Under the pieces are notes generated by a model. It had not been told where the DNA came from. It did not search any database and saw nothing but the letters and a program-made list of their open reading frames with translations. Positions 46,391-59,385 of a stretch of DNA of 64,000 nucleotides are shown piece after piece. The translations under genes were made by a program, and so were the position numbers. The stretch is from Lota lota. Lineage: Eukaryota > Chordata > Actinopteri > Gadiformes > Lotidae. The stretch spans positions 1,207,501-1,271,500 of the forward strand of contig JACYXH010000781.1 in NCBI GenBank assembly GCA_026745465.1, given 5' to 3'. Position 1 is the first letter of the stretch; each line of letters starts with the position of its first letter.

Positions 46391-46505
46391 GGAGATCCTA
46401 GACCTCCAGCTGTTCTTGGGGGTCCTGCTCCGATACCACAGCAACGTGTCAGACACGACATCATCAGACAAGAGAACACCCACACTGAGGGAAACCAGAC
46501 CAAAC
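46391..46505 (+). other. Weak exon candidate
   Basis: After a convincing acceptor (CATTTCCCCACCAG) one frame reads EILDLQLFLGVLLRYHSN, VSDTTSSDKRTP and ends in TAG at about 46505. It superficially echoes the LFLG..LR pattern of the block at 39000-39111 and is in the same phase. No upstream exon could be assigned, so it may be chance. Confidence 0.2.
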
Positions 46506-46954
46506 TAGACCGGACTGGACTAAAGACTAGACTGGACCAGTCCAAACCACACCACTTGTATTATATCGATTCTAAATCCTACTATGCATAGAACTAAAAA
46601 AGCACACTATGGCCCTGTTTACAACAGAGACATATATAGATTTTCCAACCTGGATCTAGATTGTATCTAGTTCCAGAAACTCATCTGTTTACCCAGAGGG
46701 CACCACATGCTCACAATCCCGCTTAACTGTTATTGTGTACACATGCTAGGAACTATTACAACAAGCCTAATGTACACCCTGGTGTCAGATACTGACAGAC
46801 CTGTTGTACACTTGCTTTGGCATGCCAATAAAGCTGGGATTTAATTGAATTGAGAGAGAGATGAAGAGAGCAGAGAGGAATGAAACAGAGAGATATGAGA
46901 GGAGAGACAACGATATACGAGGAGAGGAGAGAAAGAGATAATAAACAGAGAGAG

Positions 46955-47580
46955 GACCTATATATTCTGTAATATATTCTGTAATACTTTCTGTAATACA
47001 TTCTGTAATATATTCTGTAATATATTCTGTAATACATTCTGTAATATATTTTGTAATATATTCTGTAATACAGTCTGTAATATGTTCTGTAATATATTCT
47101 GTAATATATTCTGTAATATGTTCTGTAATATATTCTGTAATATATTCTGTTAGATATTCTATAATACAATCTGTAATATAATCTGTTATATATTCTGTAA
47201 TACATTCTGTAATATATTCTGTAATATATTTTGTAATATATTCTGTAATACAGTCTGTAATATGTTCTGTAATATATTCTGTAATATATTCTGTAATATG
47301 TTCTGTAATATATTCTGTAATATATTCTGTTAGATATTCTATAATACAATCTGTAATATAATCTGTTATATATTCTGTAATACATTCTGTAATATATTCT
47401 GTAATATATTTTGTAATATATTCTGTAATACAGTCTGTAATATGTTCTGTAATATATTCTGTAATATATTCTGTAATATGTTCTGTAATATATTCTGTAA
47501 TATATTCTGTTATATATTCTGTAATACAATCTGTAATATATTATGTAATATATTCTATAATATATTCTGTAAAATATTCA
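46955..47580. repeat. 12-bp minisatellite with 180-bp higher-order period
   Basis: The unit is ATTCTGTAATAT with variants. Blocks of fifteen units repeat exactly every 180 bp (about 47029, 47209 and 47389). The 257-codon Tyr-Arg-Ile frame on the minus strand is an artefact of this array. Confidence 0.95.
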
Positions 47581-47823
47581 GTTAAATACGGTGAAGAGTA
47601 CAAGGTGGGGGGAAGGATATCAAGTCAAAGCGCGTAGCAAATGATATAAAGTAAAAGCGTGGAGCAAATAATATAAAGTAAAACCGTGGAGTTAATGAAG
47701 ACGAATTATCTCTTGCCCTCTGTCAATTACAGCCGCTCTTATCACCCTCGCAACTTTATTAGAATGCCGACCGCTGACGGCCAATAACCTCTTGACAGAA
47801 TAATTGAGGACAGAGCAACAGAT

Positions 47824-47825
<2 letters not shown>

Positions 47826-47862
<37 letters not shown>
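47826..47862. repeat. Poly-G tract
   Basis: About 37 consecutive G, a G-quadruplex candidate and a likely sequencing-length uncertainty. Confidence 0.9.
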
Positions 47863-47864
<2 letters not shown>

Positions 47865-48382
47865 GGGGAGAAGTTGTCTCTCAGATGGGAGAGAAAAAGA
47901 CAAGATGTTCACAGTGCACGGAGAATGCGGACACACTCCATTAGACTGATACTCTGATCAGGGTTCATCTATACAAAGGTATTTGTTACATTAAATGACA
48001 ATATCAATACGATTTGTACTGTCTGGTTATCGATTGTTTGACCCCACCCAGCTAGCGTTTAGAACCGATGGCCACCAGGTGAATAACACCCATTGACGTT
48101 TCATGAGGGGCTTGCAGTGATGGAGCCCCTCCCCTCTATGGCCCTGGCCCCGTCCCCTGGTGGGCAAGAGCCAGCAGGAATGCCAGAAATCTCTTCATCT
48201 TCCTTTCTCTGTCTCTTCCTCTCTCTTTATCTGACACTCGTATTACTTTCTCTCCATCTCACTCTCTCTGTCTTCCTTCTCGTTCTCACTCTCTTTCAAT
48301 AAACTTTACTCCTCTAATTCCTTCCAGATTAACAATGTGTCTTATTCTCTCTCTTCACTAAACACAACATTCAGAAAGAGAT

Positions 48383-48442
<60 letters not shown>

Positions 48443-49256
48443 GACTTAGACCATTCGGCTCCGCAGGTTATGGGATGTGACCAACGATGTCATTCGGTCG
48501 CAACCTAAACCCCATCGCTCCAATCTTACCTGGGTAAAAATATCGTCACGGAGACTCCTCTCCAGTCCGACCCCAGAAGAGAGATAGAGAGAGACAGATG
48601 ATTGATTATCTATTAGGGAGCAGAGATGATGTCATGATGACATCATAATCTGATTTATAGGAGACCGCTCTGTAATGCGCACATATTGGTTGTTTCAGAA
48701 GATCTCAGACAGGAATGAGCTGTGTGACATTTAGTGGGATTTCATTCATATTCCTGACTCGCGACGCCAGTAACTTGATTATAAAAACATTGAGTCATCA
48801 CAGGCATCTCTGAACATGTACAATACCTGTGTCGTCATACACTTAGGTTACAACATTTTCAACGTTTCAATGTATCAAACCAAACTGTCAACTTAGAGCA
48901 ACTGCCAATTTTAGCACGAGACTTTTGTCTTCAGTACAAAGACTGGGAACCTCCTCTGCTCTGTGGAACAGTCAAACTAACACTTAACCCACAGATATGC
49001 TGCTTCTTCTATCGCCCGCATTGAACTCACAACTTTTGTGAGTTGCACGTACAAGAGGACCAGGATAGTGCACGTGCTTCCTCTGGAGTACTTGGCTTCT
49101 AGTTAGAGTGTGTGTGTGGTTTATATGGTGTATCAGTGTGACGACGTCTCGACTGAGGGTAGACCTCTGTCCTCACATCTGTCTGGTCTCTCTCCTATCC
49201 TGAGTTTACTGTCGTCAGGGGCAACCAGCTGAGACTCTTGAGACAGTATGACAGGA
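48443..49256. repeat. Copy A of a direct segmental duplication
   Basis: About 810 bp nearly identical to 52962-53771, from GACCATTCGGCTCCGCAGG to GAGACAGTATGACAGGAG. It follows a GA tract (48384-48440) and runs into polypurine repeats. Inside is the palindromic TGATGTCATGATGACATCA. No coding exon was recognised. Confidence 0.93.
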
Positions 49257-49577
49257 GAGGAGATGAGGTTGAAAGAGAGGGAGAGAGGGAGAGAGGAGAG
49301 AGAAGAGGACAAAAGAGGAGGAGAGAGAGAAGAGGAGAAAAGAGGAGAGAGGAGGAGAGGAGGAGAGGAGAAGAGTGGAGGAAAGACAAGGAAAGTGGAT
49401 AGGAGAGGAGATAGGAGAAGAGGGAGAGGAGTAACAGAGAGGGAGAGAAGAGAGAGAAGAGGACAAAAGAGGAGGAGAGGATAGAGAGGAGAGGAGAGAG
49501 AGGAGGAGAGGAGAAGAGTGGAGGAAAGACAAGGAAAGTGGATAGGAGAGGAGATGGGAGAAGAGAGAGAGAGAGAA

Positions 49578-49610
<33 letters not shown>

Positions 49611-50040
49611 CAGAGACAGAGACATATTCTCCATCCTGACAAGGGGACAAACTCTGCAGGAATGTTCCAGAGATAAGAGAGGACCTCCAATCATCTCTGA
49701 ATGAACCAAATAGCCATGTGAACATAGAGTACTGCTTCAGTTCAACACACATAAACATGTGACCACAGAGTACTGCTTCAGATCAATATAACATATCATT
49801 AGAGGGGGGGGGGGGGGGGACAGAGAAAGAAAGAGAGAAAGATAGACAGAGAGAGAGAAAGAGAGACAGACAGAGAGAGAGAGACGAAGAGAGACAGACA
49901 TAGATATGTGGGGGAGGGGAGATAGAGAGAGAGAGAGGAAGAGATGCATGCATAGAGACATGGGGAGGTGAGAGAGACAGACAAAGAGATGGAGAGAGAC
50001 AGAGAGAGAGAGAGGAAGAGAGACAGAGAGAGAAATGGGG
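49248..50040. repeat. Polypurine (GGA/GAGA) region
   Basis: Two long purine-rich blocks (49248-49600 and 49805-50040, the latter starting with a G-run) able to form triplex DNA. They account for the Ser/Leu-rich frames on the minus strand. Confidence 0.9.
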
Positions 50041-50189
50041 GAGGAGATCTCTCATGAACTTAACTGAATATCTCTTTAGGATTGATTTCATATCCAGACA
50101 TGAAGTAGATAAGTAGATAAGATATTACTTAATAGAACAGTAAATGTTGCATAGCACTTCAAGTGGAGAACGTCGTCAACCTACGATGT

Positions 50190-50480
50190 TTAGGCCATTG
50201 AGTCCCAGCCCAAGTGTTCAGGGTTTCGAACCCCTCTAACCTGCAGCTTAACATGTATGTGTTCAGAGTACGATTCCCGTCCCCAATCTATAAATCAACC
50301 ATAAACAAACTACACTCTCAATATATCAATGAGCATTAAATCCATGCATTCTATCAATTGATCTTAACCTATAACTTCTACAAATACAGCTACAACACTA
50401 CCAGCTCCTTAATGACCTGTTCCTGTCTCTCAAGGCACTGCAGTCCCTGGAGGAAAGCGTCTGCTTAATGAATGAATGGT
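50190..50480. repeat. SINE remnant
   Basis: GGGTTTCGAACCCC and AGAGTACGATTCCCGTCCCC (B-box-like), then CAGCTCCTTAATGACCTG, and an L2-like tail GGAGGAAAGCGTCTGCTTAA. Same family as the copies at 28295 and 55800. Confidence 0.6.
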
Positions 50481-50544
50481 GAATACATTGTTCAGGGAAA
50501 TGAGAGCCTCTTCATCAGATAGGCGAGGACTGGACCAGAAGAAC

Positions 50545-50960
50545 TACCGAGGGGGGAGAGAGAGGGACAGGAGGGAGGGAGGTGTGAGCACCCACCTGTG
50601 CTTGTTTGTTTGTTTGGTTTGTGAAAATTAGCGTGTGAGTAATTTGCCCGGGGATTTGACCTGACTCAACCTTTGGCACGACGAGGGAGGGTGGGGGGAG
50701 GAGGATGGAGAGGAGGGAGGAGGAGAGGGAGGATGGAGGAGGCACGGAGGAGGGGGGGAGAGGGAGGACAGAGATGAAGGATGAGAGGACGAGGAGAGAG
50801 AAGAGGTAGGGAGGGCGGGGAGGAGGAACAAGGGAGTGAAGGAGGATGGAGTGAGGCAGGAGGTAGGGATGAAAGGGAAGGTGGGAGGGGAGGAGTATGG
50901 AGAGGAGGCGGGATGGAGGGGGAGAGGCGAGAGCGGAGAGGGGTCAGCAGGGGTTCTGTG
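50545..50960. repeat. GGA-rich polypurine block
   Basis: About 400 bp of nearly uninterrupted purine on the plus strand. Confidence 0.85.
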
Positions 50961-51599
50961 ATGACATCACATCCTGACCGCAGGGCGTGTTGTTCCTCAT
51001 CCTGCTGTGACAAGCGTCACACAGCAGGATGCCATCTCCCCTCCCTCTCCCTCCCTCCCACTCTCCTTATCCCTCACCTCCCCTCTCTCCCCCGCCAGTT
51101 TAAATATTATATACATATTTTAAATGTGTGTATATATACTGTAATAATAATTTAAGGTGAGACTATCACTATTATGCTACACAGTCCTTCTACAAGTACC
51201 ATAGTACCACAAACACAAACATTTATGAAGTGTGTGTGTGTGTATGTGTGTGTGTGTGTGTGTGTGTGTATGAGTTTTAGAGTGTCTGTGTGTGTGGGTG
51301 TGTGCATGTGTGTGTGTGTGTGTGTGTGTGTGTTTGTATGTGTGTGTGAAGATTTACTCATTCACACATGGAGCTGGACAGATTATGTTCAGCTCACTGC
51401 GGTCGAGGGACACTGCATTTCAGAGAAAGAGAGCGAGGATAGAGAGTGAGAAAGAGAGAGGGAGAGAGAGAGACCTTTCTTTGTCCCTCTTCTCAGAATG
51501 TATTACAGTCCATATATCCATCCAGCCATCCGTCCATCCACCTATCTATCTGTCCATCTATCTATTTACAATAGAGGGAGAGAAACTGAGTGTTACCAT

Positions 51600-52440
51600 T
51601 TGATCAAACTAAATATAGTGGTTCTAAATCCACTGCCCCTATAGGCTACACACAGGAAGTAGGCAAACGGGCGCCAAGAAATATTCCATGGTCAGCAACT
51701 GTCCACATTTTTCAGTGTATTTTGTTGACGTCGGTGGTTTTGTATCGACCCTTTCGGGGCGGCCAAAGCGCAGCCACCACCACAGCACTACCTGAATTGT
51801 GATTGGCTGCCTACCCCTGCTGTCAAAACAGCGCTCAATGCTGTGTCAGTTGATGGTGAGAGAAATGGCGGCAGCCAACGCTTCGGTGCCTGTGCCCCCG
51901 GCAGCAGCAAACTGTGTTGAAAGCCCGCTTTCGTCTACCTTTTCGAGACTTTCTCTCTCTTGGAGAAAAACTTCTTATCAAACAGCGTCTTGTTGAGAGA
52001 CTCTGCCCGCTCTGGCACTCTCCGTCAGCGGGCTCCAACGGCGCTGTCTCTGGTGCTAGCGTCATACCTGGCGGCGCGACAGTACATTTAGCTGCTTGTT
52101 ACCCAGAAATCGACCATTTAAAGTGTAAGTGAACCACCTGTTTCAGCTCGAATGCAAACTATGAGATTTAAAAAAAAAAATGAGTTATTTGAAGGAGGGG
52201 TTTTGTGACGTCGACAAAGCACTTTGACGTCACCAAAAGAACGCAACATGAGTTCGGAGCGTAGAACGTTCATAAACAGGTTGGCGGAGATTGGCAAAAA
52301 CCGGATTTTGCAACGGTTTTCTCTAAAGTATTGTCTTATTTGAGTAACAGTGACAAAATAGCATAGCTTACCATGTTGAAGATCATATAAGACATATTAC
52401 CACGTTTAAAAAAACACCCCCATCACTAAAATCGCTATCA
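51600..52440. other. Unassigned GC-balanced block, possible transposon or exon
   Basis: This block stands out from the repeat-rich surroundings. Around 51865 a start-like GAGAAATGGCGGCAGCC opens a short frame (MAAANASVPVPPAAANC). An overlapping frame runs to AAAGTGTAAGTGA at about 52130, which resembles a donor. CRE-like GACGTC occurs at 51728, 52207 and 52225. It could be the 5' part of a DNA transposon gene or a first exon; I recognise no family. Confidence 0.25.
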
Positions 52441-52624
52441 TGCCCTTTGGGAGCTTACATCACGAGGGGGCTCACATGAATCCGCTCCCTCACACCACCA
52501 AGTGGCCAGCCCAGGTACCACCACTGATGCAGCCACTTGGTCACCTTATTGCATACATTACTAATGAATTTGATTTTATATATTCATTACATAGTGGACC
52601 CTCGCCTTGTTGTAAGCGTTTCAT

Positions 52625-52945
52625 TGTCTAGAATGACACTGTGTTAGACTGGTCAGTGTCCAGAATGACTCTGTGTTAGACTGGTCAGTGTACAGAATGA
52701 CTCTGTGTTAGACTGGTCAGTGTACAGAATGACTCTGTGTTAGACTGGTCAGTGTACAGAATGACTCTGTGTTAGACTGGTCAGTGTCCAGAATGACTCT
52801 GTATTGAACTGGTCAGTGTCCAGAATGACTCTGTGTTAGACTGGTCAGTGTCCAGAATGACTCTGTGTTAGACTGGTCAGTGTCCAGAATGACTCTGTGT
52901 TAGACTGGTCAGTGTACAGAATGACTGTGTTATACTGGTCATTTG
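52625..52945. repeat. 32-bp minisatellite
   Basis: Ten units of AATGACTCTGTGTTAGACTG plus GTCAGTGTCCAG with a C/A variant, directly before copy B of the segmental duplication. Confidence 0.95.
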
Positions 52946-52961
52946 ATGAATAAAATCCTTT

Positions 52962-53771
52962 TGACTTTAGACCATTCGGCTCCGCAGGTTATGGGATGTG
53001 ACCGACGATGTCATTCGGTCGCGACCCAAATCCCATCGCTCCAATCTTACCTGGGTAAAAATATCATCACGGAGACTTCTCTCCAGTCCGACCCCAGAAG
53101 AGAGAGAGAGAGACAGATGATTATCTATTAGGGAGCAGAGATGATGTCATGATGACATCATAATCTGATTTATAGGAGACCGCTCTGTAATGCGCACATA
53201 TTGGTTGTTTCAGAAGATCTCAGACAGGAATGAGCTGTGTGACATTTAGTGGGATTTCATTCATATTCCTGACTCGCGACGCCAGTAACTTGATTATAAA
53301 AACATTGAGTCATCACAGGCATCTCTGAACATGTACAATACCTGTGTCGCCATACACTTAGGTTACAACATTTTCAACGTTTCAATGTATCAAACCAAAC
53401 TGTCAACTTAGAGCAACTGCCAATTCTAGCACGAGACTTTTGTCTTCAGTACAAAGACTGGGAACCTCCTCTGCTCTGTGGAACAGTCAAACTAACACTT
53501 AACCCACAGATATGCTGCTTCTTCTACCGCATTCAACCCACAACTTTTGTGAGTTGCACGTACAAGAGGACCAGGATAGTGCACGTGCTTCCTCTGGAGT
53601 ACTTGACTTCTAGTTAGAGTGTGTGTGTGGTTTATATGGTGTATCAGTGTGAAGACGTCTCGACTGAGGGTAGACCTCTGTCCTCACATCTGTCTGGTCT
53701 CTCTCCTATCCTGAGTTTACTGTCGTCAGGGGCAACCAGCTGAGACTCTTGAGACAGTATGACAGGAGAGG
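52962..53771. repeat. Copy B of a direct segmental duplication
   Basis: The near-identical partner of 48443-49256, about 4.5 kb away in the same orientation. It is flanked by a minisatellite on the left and a shared polypurine block on the right. Small differences, such as a missing CGC near 53527, show it is not an exact assembly echo. Confidence 0.93.
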
Positions 53772-54204
53772 AGAGGAGGATGAGAGAGAGGGAGAGAGGA
53801 GAGAGAAGAGGACAAAAGAGGAGGAGAAGAGAGAGAGAAAAGGAGAAAAGAGGAGAGAGAGAAGAGAAGGAGGAAAGACAAGGAAAGTGGATAGGAGAGA
53901 AGATAGGAGAAGAGGGAGAGGAGTAACAGAGATGAGGAGAGGGGGAATGGAGACAAAAGAAGAGAGAAGAGAAGACTATGAAGGTGGAGAGGAGGATAAG
54001 AGAGGGAAAGAGAGACGATGGGAGGACGAGACAGACACCCCGTCCAACTTCTCATTATCCACTCCCTAGGTGTTGAGGAAGTGTGTGTGTGTCTGTTTAT
54101 GTGTGTGTGTTTGCATGTGTGTGTGTGTATGTGTGTGTGTGTGGGTGTGTCACCCCCTTAGAGACATAGAACAGATGGGACCTAGTTCCCCTTCACACAG
54201 ATGA

Positions 54205-54206
<2 letters not shown>

Positions 54207-54256
<50 letters not shown>

Positions 54257-54320
54257 GTGCTGCTCTGAGCAAGTCTCAATGACAGCAGTGTTTACCCAGC
54301 GAGTAGAAAGAGAGAGAGAG

Positions 54321-54367
<47 letters not shown>
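54207..54367. repeat. (CA)n and (GA)n pair
   Basis: A CA tract at 54207-54252 and a GA tract at 54308-54367 separated by about 55 bp. Confidence 0.95.
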
Positions 54368-54370
<3 letters not shown>

Positions 54371-54829
54371 TGAAGGAAAGGGGGAGAGAAATATACCTTG
54401 CTGATTCAGCAGGTACGTTGACACGAAGTTACCTTTTCAGGAAGTTACCATGACAGGAAGTTACTTTGACAGGACGTAATTTACATGTACATTTTAGTGT
54501 TTAGTAATTTAGAGACTTACAGGGAATTTAGCTACATTGGTCAGATTGCTCTAGGATACCTACCAACTGCAAACATTGGGGTCCGAACCCAGAACCTTTC
54601 AGCTGGAAATCAAACCCTAACCATACCCTAACCACATGTGCGTCTTAAAGAGAGGTGTCGTTAAGTCATCAAGCTGTTCTACCTCATCTGGCAGAGATCA
54701 GGGCTACCTGGGTAATGTAGTCTGCAGGGGAGTCAATTAAAGCACATTCATTCCTATTCCTCCCCCCCCCCCCCCTCTCTTCGCCCTGACATAGATGTGT
54801 GTTGCTATGGGAACCAGCGGCTAAATTAA

Positions 54830-55020
54830 GGTACAGGAAATGTGACACTAATGAGTAGTTTTGCCTAAAACCCACTCCGAGTCCACCGAGACCTGCGAAG
54901 ACACCGCCATTGCTGCTGTTTTAATTGTGCTCATTAGCGGAGGAAAACACAAACACATCACAACATGGCCAGCGCATGCTAATGAGCTGTGATTAACAGG
55001 AGGAATCATATGCCGATCTC
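54830..55020. promoter_or_regulatory. Candidate conserved non-coding element
   Basis: A repeat-free block with a cluster of homeodomain-type cores (CACTAATGAG, TTTAATTG, CTCATTAG, GCTAATGAGC, TGATTAAC) in the gene desert beyond adcyap1. Based on motif clustering only. Confidence 0.25.
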
Positions 55021-55799
55021 TCACCGGAACTTTCTGAAACACACAGGTGTCCGTAACTAGGTGACCCTAACCTGGAGAGAACATAAACTCTAGTGATGGC
55101 CTCGCTGTCTTTAACACTACCTGTTGTTACCTCCAAGAGAGGTGTCAGGTCACGCAACTTTACCATACAACGCACAACCTTATGAAACAACCACTGTGAT
55201 ATACTGACCGTATTGATTACATACAGAACATCATTCTGTAAGGCCTTATTCACCTAGCGGCCATCTTAGTTTGAAACGCAGCGTGGGTGGGGGGAACTTA
55301 ATGCACAGCACCGAATTAACTGTTTGTAACTACCTGTCCATTGCTTGAGTATTTCTAGATTGGACGACTTCCTTGTCGTTTTTTTACTCAACTTTGTAGT
55401 TTTACTTTCATTCATTAGTCGTGACCTTGTTGCCAACAGCCATGACTTCCGCAGAGGTCAACCTGGGTCATGTCCTTTGATTAATTTGCTTTACGTTCTA
55501 CTTCTTGGTTACCAGTATGCATCAACTTGCAACAGCCAATCAGAGACCGGCTGCCCCACCCTGCAACGGAAATTTGAACAGCAGATTGGACACATAATAC
55601 CACATGAACACACATCATAAAACCATAAAACAGAATTGAAACAACAAAACATACCATATTAATGAAACCTCTCCTAATCATCATAACAGTAGACCAGTGT
55701 GCAATAAATCATAATGAAGCATGGAATATACGCATATGTAATTAGCTATCCTTCCATGACCTACATTTGTTTATGTAGGGATTAGGTTAGTTATTATAT

Positions 55800-56100
55800 A
55801 GGGTTTCCTGACCCCGGTGTTACCAGTCTACCTGTAGGCATCCTATAAAGCAAGAAGCCCTCTAACCCCTACATGCTCCTTAATGACCTGTCTCTGTACT
55901 GTCTAACCCCTACCGGCTCCTTAATGACCTGTCTCTGTACTGTCTAACCCCTACCGGCTCCTTAATGACCTGTCTCTGTACTGTCTAACCCCTACCGGCT
56001 CCTTAATGACCTGTCTCTGTACTGTCTAACCCCTACCTGCTCCTTAATGACCTGTATCTGAATTCAATGTTAGTCACTTTGGCTAAAGGAGTCTGCATAG
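55800..56100. repeat. SINE with 41-bp body expansion
   Basis: A B-box-like start, then five units of CTAACCCCTACCGGCTCCTT plus AATGACCTGTCTCTGTACTGT, then an L2-like tail (CACTTTGGCTAAAGGAGTCTG). Same unit as the array at 28295. Confidence 0.85.
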
Positions 56101-56164
56101 TAACCAAATTACAAATAACTTAATATAATGTGAAGCCTAAATATGAAATGTTGGAATGAAGTTG

Positions 56165-57037
56165 TTAGATGAATATGTGTTGTTTAATGTGTTTATTTAT
56201 TGTTGTTTAGTGTGTTTATTTATTGATGTTTAGTCTGGTTATTTTCTGTTCTTTAATGTGTTTACTTATTGTTGTTTAGTGTGTTTATTTATTGATATTT
56301 AGTCTGTTTATTGTTTGCTCTTTAATGTGTTTACTTATTGTTGTTTAGTGTGTTTATTTATTGTACTTACATGGGTTTCTTGTTATTTCTTGTTATTTCT
56401 TATTAATTGTTAAATGTGTATATTTTGGGTAGTTTATTGTTGTTTGGTATCGTTATTTAGGTGTTCTTTAATGTGTTTATTTATTGTTTATTTTGTCTGT
56501 TTATTAAGGTTTGTTTGGTTTGTTTATACATTTTTGTTTAGTTTGTTTAATTATTGTTCTTTAGTGTGTTTATTTATTGTTGTTAAGCTTTTTATTAATT
56601 TGTGTTTATGTATTGTTTGTTATTGTTTGGTGTTTTTACGTATTGTTTGTTATTGTTAAGTGTGTTCATGTATTGTTTGTTGTTGAGTGTGTTTATGTAT
56701 TGTTTGTTGTTGTGTGGTGTGTTTATGAATTGTTTCTTATTTTTTGGTGTATTTATGTTTTGTTTGGTTTTGTTTGGTGTTGTTATGTATTGTTTCTGGT
56801 TGTTTGGTGTGTTTATGCATTGTTTGTTGTTGTTGAGTGTGTTTATGTATTGTTTCTGGTTGTTTGGTGTGTTTATGCATTGTTTGTTGTTGTTGAGTGT
56901 GTTTATGTATTTGTTGTTGTGTGGTGTGTTTATGAATTATTTGCTGTTGTTCGGAGTGTCGATTTTGGGTTGTTTGTTGTGTTTATGTATTGTTTGTTGT
57001 TGTTTGGTGTTTATGTATTGTTTGTTGTTGTGTATTG
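56165..57037. repeat. TGTTTATGTATTGTTTGTTG-type minisatellite
   Basis: About 870 bp of T/G-rich units of 20-30 bp. Long Cys/Val/Phe-rich frames across it are artefacts. Confidence 0.93.
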
Positions 57038-57188
57038 TTGAGGGTCATAAGCTGAGCGGCCCCCGGGGGCCAGACTGGCCTAACTGGACACCAGATGGTC
57101 CTGACACTCCGTTGCTAGGCAACAGCAAATCAAACACCCAGAACGTGATGATTCTTGATCACACAAACAGACGCAAGCACTCCCACAT

Positions 57189-57258
<70 letters not shown>
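57189..57258. repeat. (CA)n microsatellite
   Basis: A CA tract of about 70 bp. Confidence 0.97.
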
Positions 57259-57262
<4 letters not shown>

Positions 57263-57489
57263 AAACAGACACACAAAAACCACCATACTTTGCTTCACTT
57301 TTATTCAGAGGATGCTTGTACTGACATTTGAAATACGAAAACAGGAAACATCATAATCAACCAACATAGAGTTATGATGTCACAGGTCAGGATACTCTTT
57401 GATATATGTCTCCCAGGTGCTAATGCAAACTCTGTTATTCAAAATAATAATCATAATCATTATCAACACCGAACGGCTTGACCTCCCCA

Positions 57490-57965
57490 CACAGCATCAG
57501 CAGGTATAAACTAATGAATATATTCTATAGTTAGAAGATACAGCATCAGTAGGTGTAAACTAAAGACTATATTCTATAGTTAGAAGATACAGCATCAGTA
57601 GGTGTAAACTAAAGAATATATTCTATAGTTAGAAGATACAGCATCAGTAGGTGTAAACTAAAGAATATATTCTATAGTTAGAAGATACAGCATCAGTAGG
57701 TGTAAACTAAAGACTATATTCTATAGTTAGAAGATACAGCATCAGTAGGTGTAAACTAAAGAATATATTCTATAGTTAGAAGATACAGCATCAGTAGGTG
57801 TAAACTAAAGAATATATTCTATAGTTAGAAGATACAGCATCAGTAGGTGTAAACTAAAGAATATATTCTATAGTTAGAAGATACAGCATCAGTAGGTGTA
57901 AACGTATGAATATATCCTATAGTTAGAAGATACAGCATCAGTAGGTGTAAACGTATGAATACATA
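57490..57965. repeat. 49-bp minisatellite
   Basis: About ten almost identical units of AGATACAGCATCAGTAGGTG, TAAACTAAAGAATATATTCT and ATAGTTAGA. Head to tail with no unique spacers, so not a CRISPR array. Confidence 0.95.
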
Positions 57966-58805
57966 TGCAATTCAATCCCGTACATCCAATCTGCTCTTCA
58001 GGACGTTCTTAGAGATTATTCTCAAGTCTTCAGACAGGGCGACAAGGTGAGAGTTTGTCAAACTGATTTAGGAAGTGAGAGCCAACATAATTATCACTCT
58101 AAAATTAATAAGTCACCCCCCCCCCCCCCCCGGAGGACCGTTGACTATAACCAAAAATACTCCAAAGTCTTCAATCAACCATTAACTTTTCTCCCAAAGA
58201 GGACGAGAACTCAAAGACGATATCATGACGTCATACCATTATGACGTCATGATGCTGTGACTCAGTGATATCACAGCATCCTGTTGTCGTGTCATCACTA
58301 ATCATGACATCAGATCAAACATTGTGGTATGACTTCATTTGTCACATTAAACATTGTGACATCACAACATAATGACATCACGCCTTACAATAACAACACA
58401 TTTGGGTCAGATGTCTCTTATGTCTTCTTCGGTGCAGTCTGGAGGTCTGACCCCTGACCTGCTCAAACACTGTAACAGCCCTGATGATAGGCTTCTCTTT
58501 GAGTATGAGTGTGAGACATAGACGAAGAGTGGAGGAGAGAGAGAGCAGTTGGTAATGAGATACAGTGTGTCGGATAAACATGGGATACAGAGGAGAGGCA
58601 TATGATGACGGCCCCGATATGAACCAGAGCGTGAACCGGACAGACGAGGCATCCCTCCATCATGGATCTGTTTCCCAGTCAGCTGCAACTCATTTCACAC
58701 TGCCTGAATCTGGAGCCTTCAGAGTAGCGGCCGCAATAATAAATGACTTTCAGAGTAAAAGCCCTTTCTAGGATGGACATGGTTTATATTCACCACCTGC
58801 AGACT

Positions 58806-59240
<435 letters not shown>

Positions 59241-59329
59241 AGGTGGTCAAACAAGGGTTGCTGGTTCAGTTTTCGTTGTTAAACGTTTAATTTGAGTCTA
59301 ACCTTAACAGCTCCTAATGAGCTGCTCAG

Positions 59330-59333
<4 letters not shown>

Positions 59334-59381
<48 letters not shown>
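59334..59381. repeat. (GT)n microsatellite
   Basis: A GT tract of about 48 bp. Confidence 0.96.

Positions 59382-59385
<4 letters not shown>

Noticed and set aside
46756-47529. 257-codon open frame on the minus strand
   Set aside because: Tyr-Arg-Ile repetition produced by the ATTCTGTAATAT minisatellite.
49133-49758. 185-187-codon Ser/Leu/Pro-rich frames
   Set aside because: Reverse complement of polypurine repeats; several frames open at once, a hallmark of low complexity.
56414-57324. Overlapping Cys/Val/Phe-rich frames of 154 and 240 codons
   Set aside because: Translation of a TGTTTATGTATTG repeat running into a CA microsatellite; the alternation of frames mirrors the repeat, no domain.
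57490-57965. 49-bp regular repeat as a CRISPR-like array
   Set aside because: Near-identical across the whole unit; no variable spacers, eukaryotic context.
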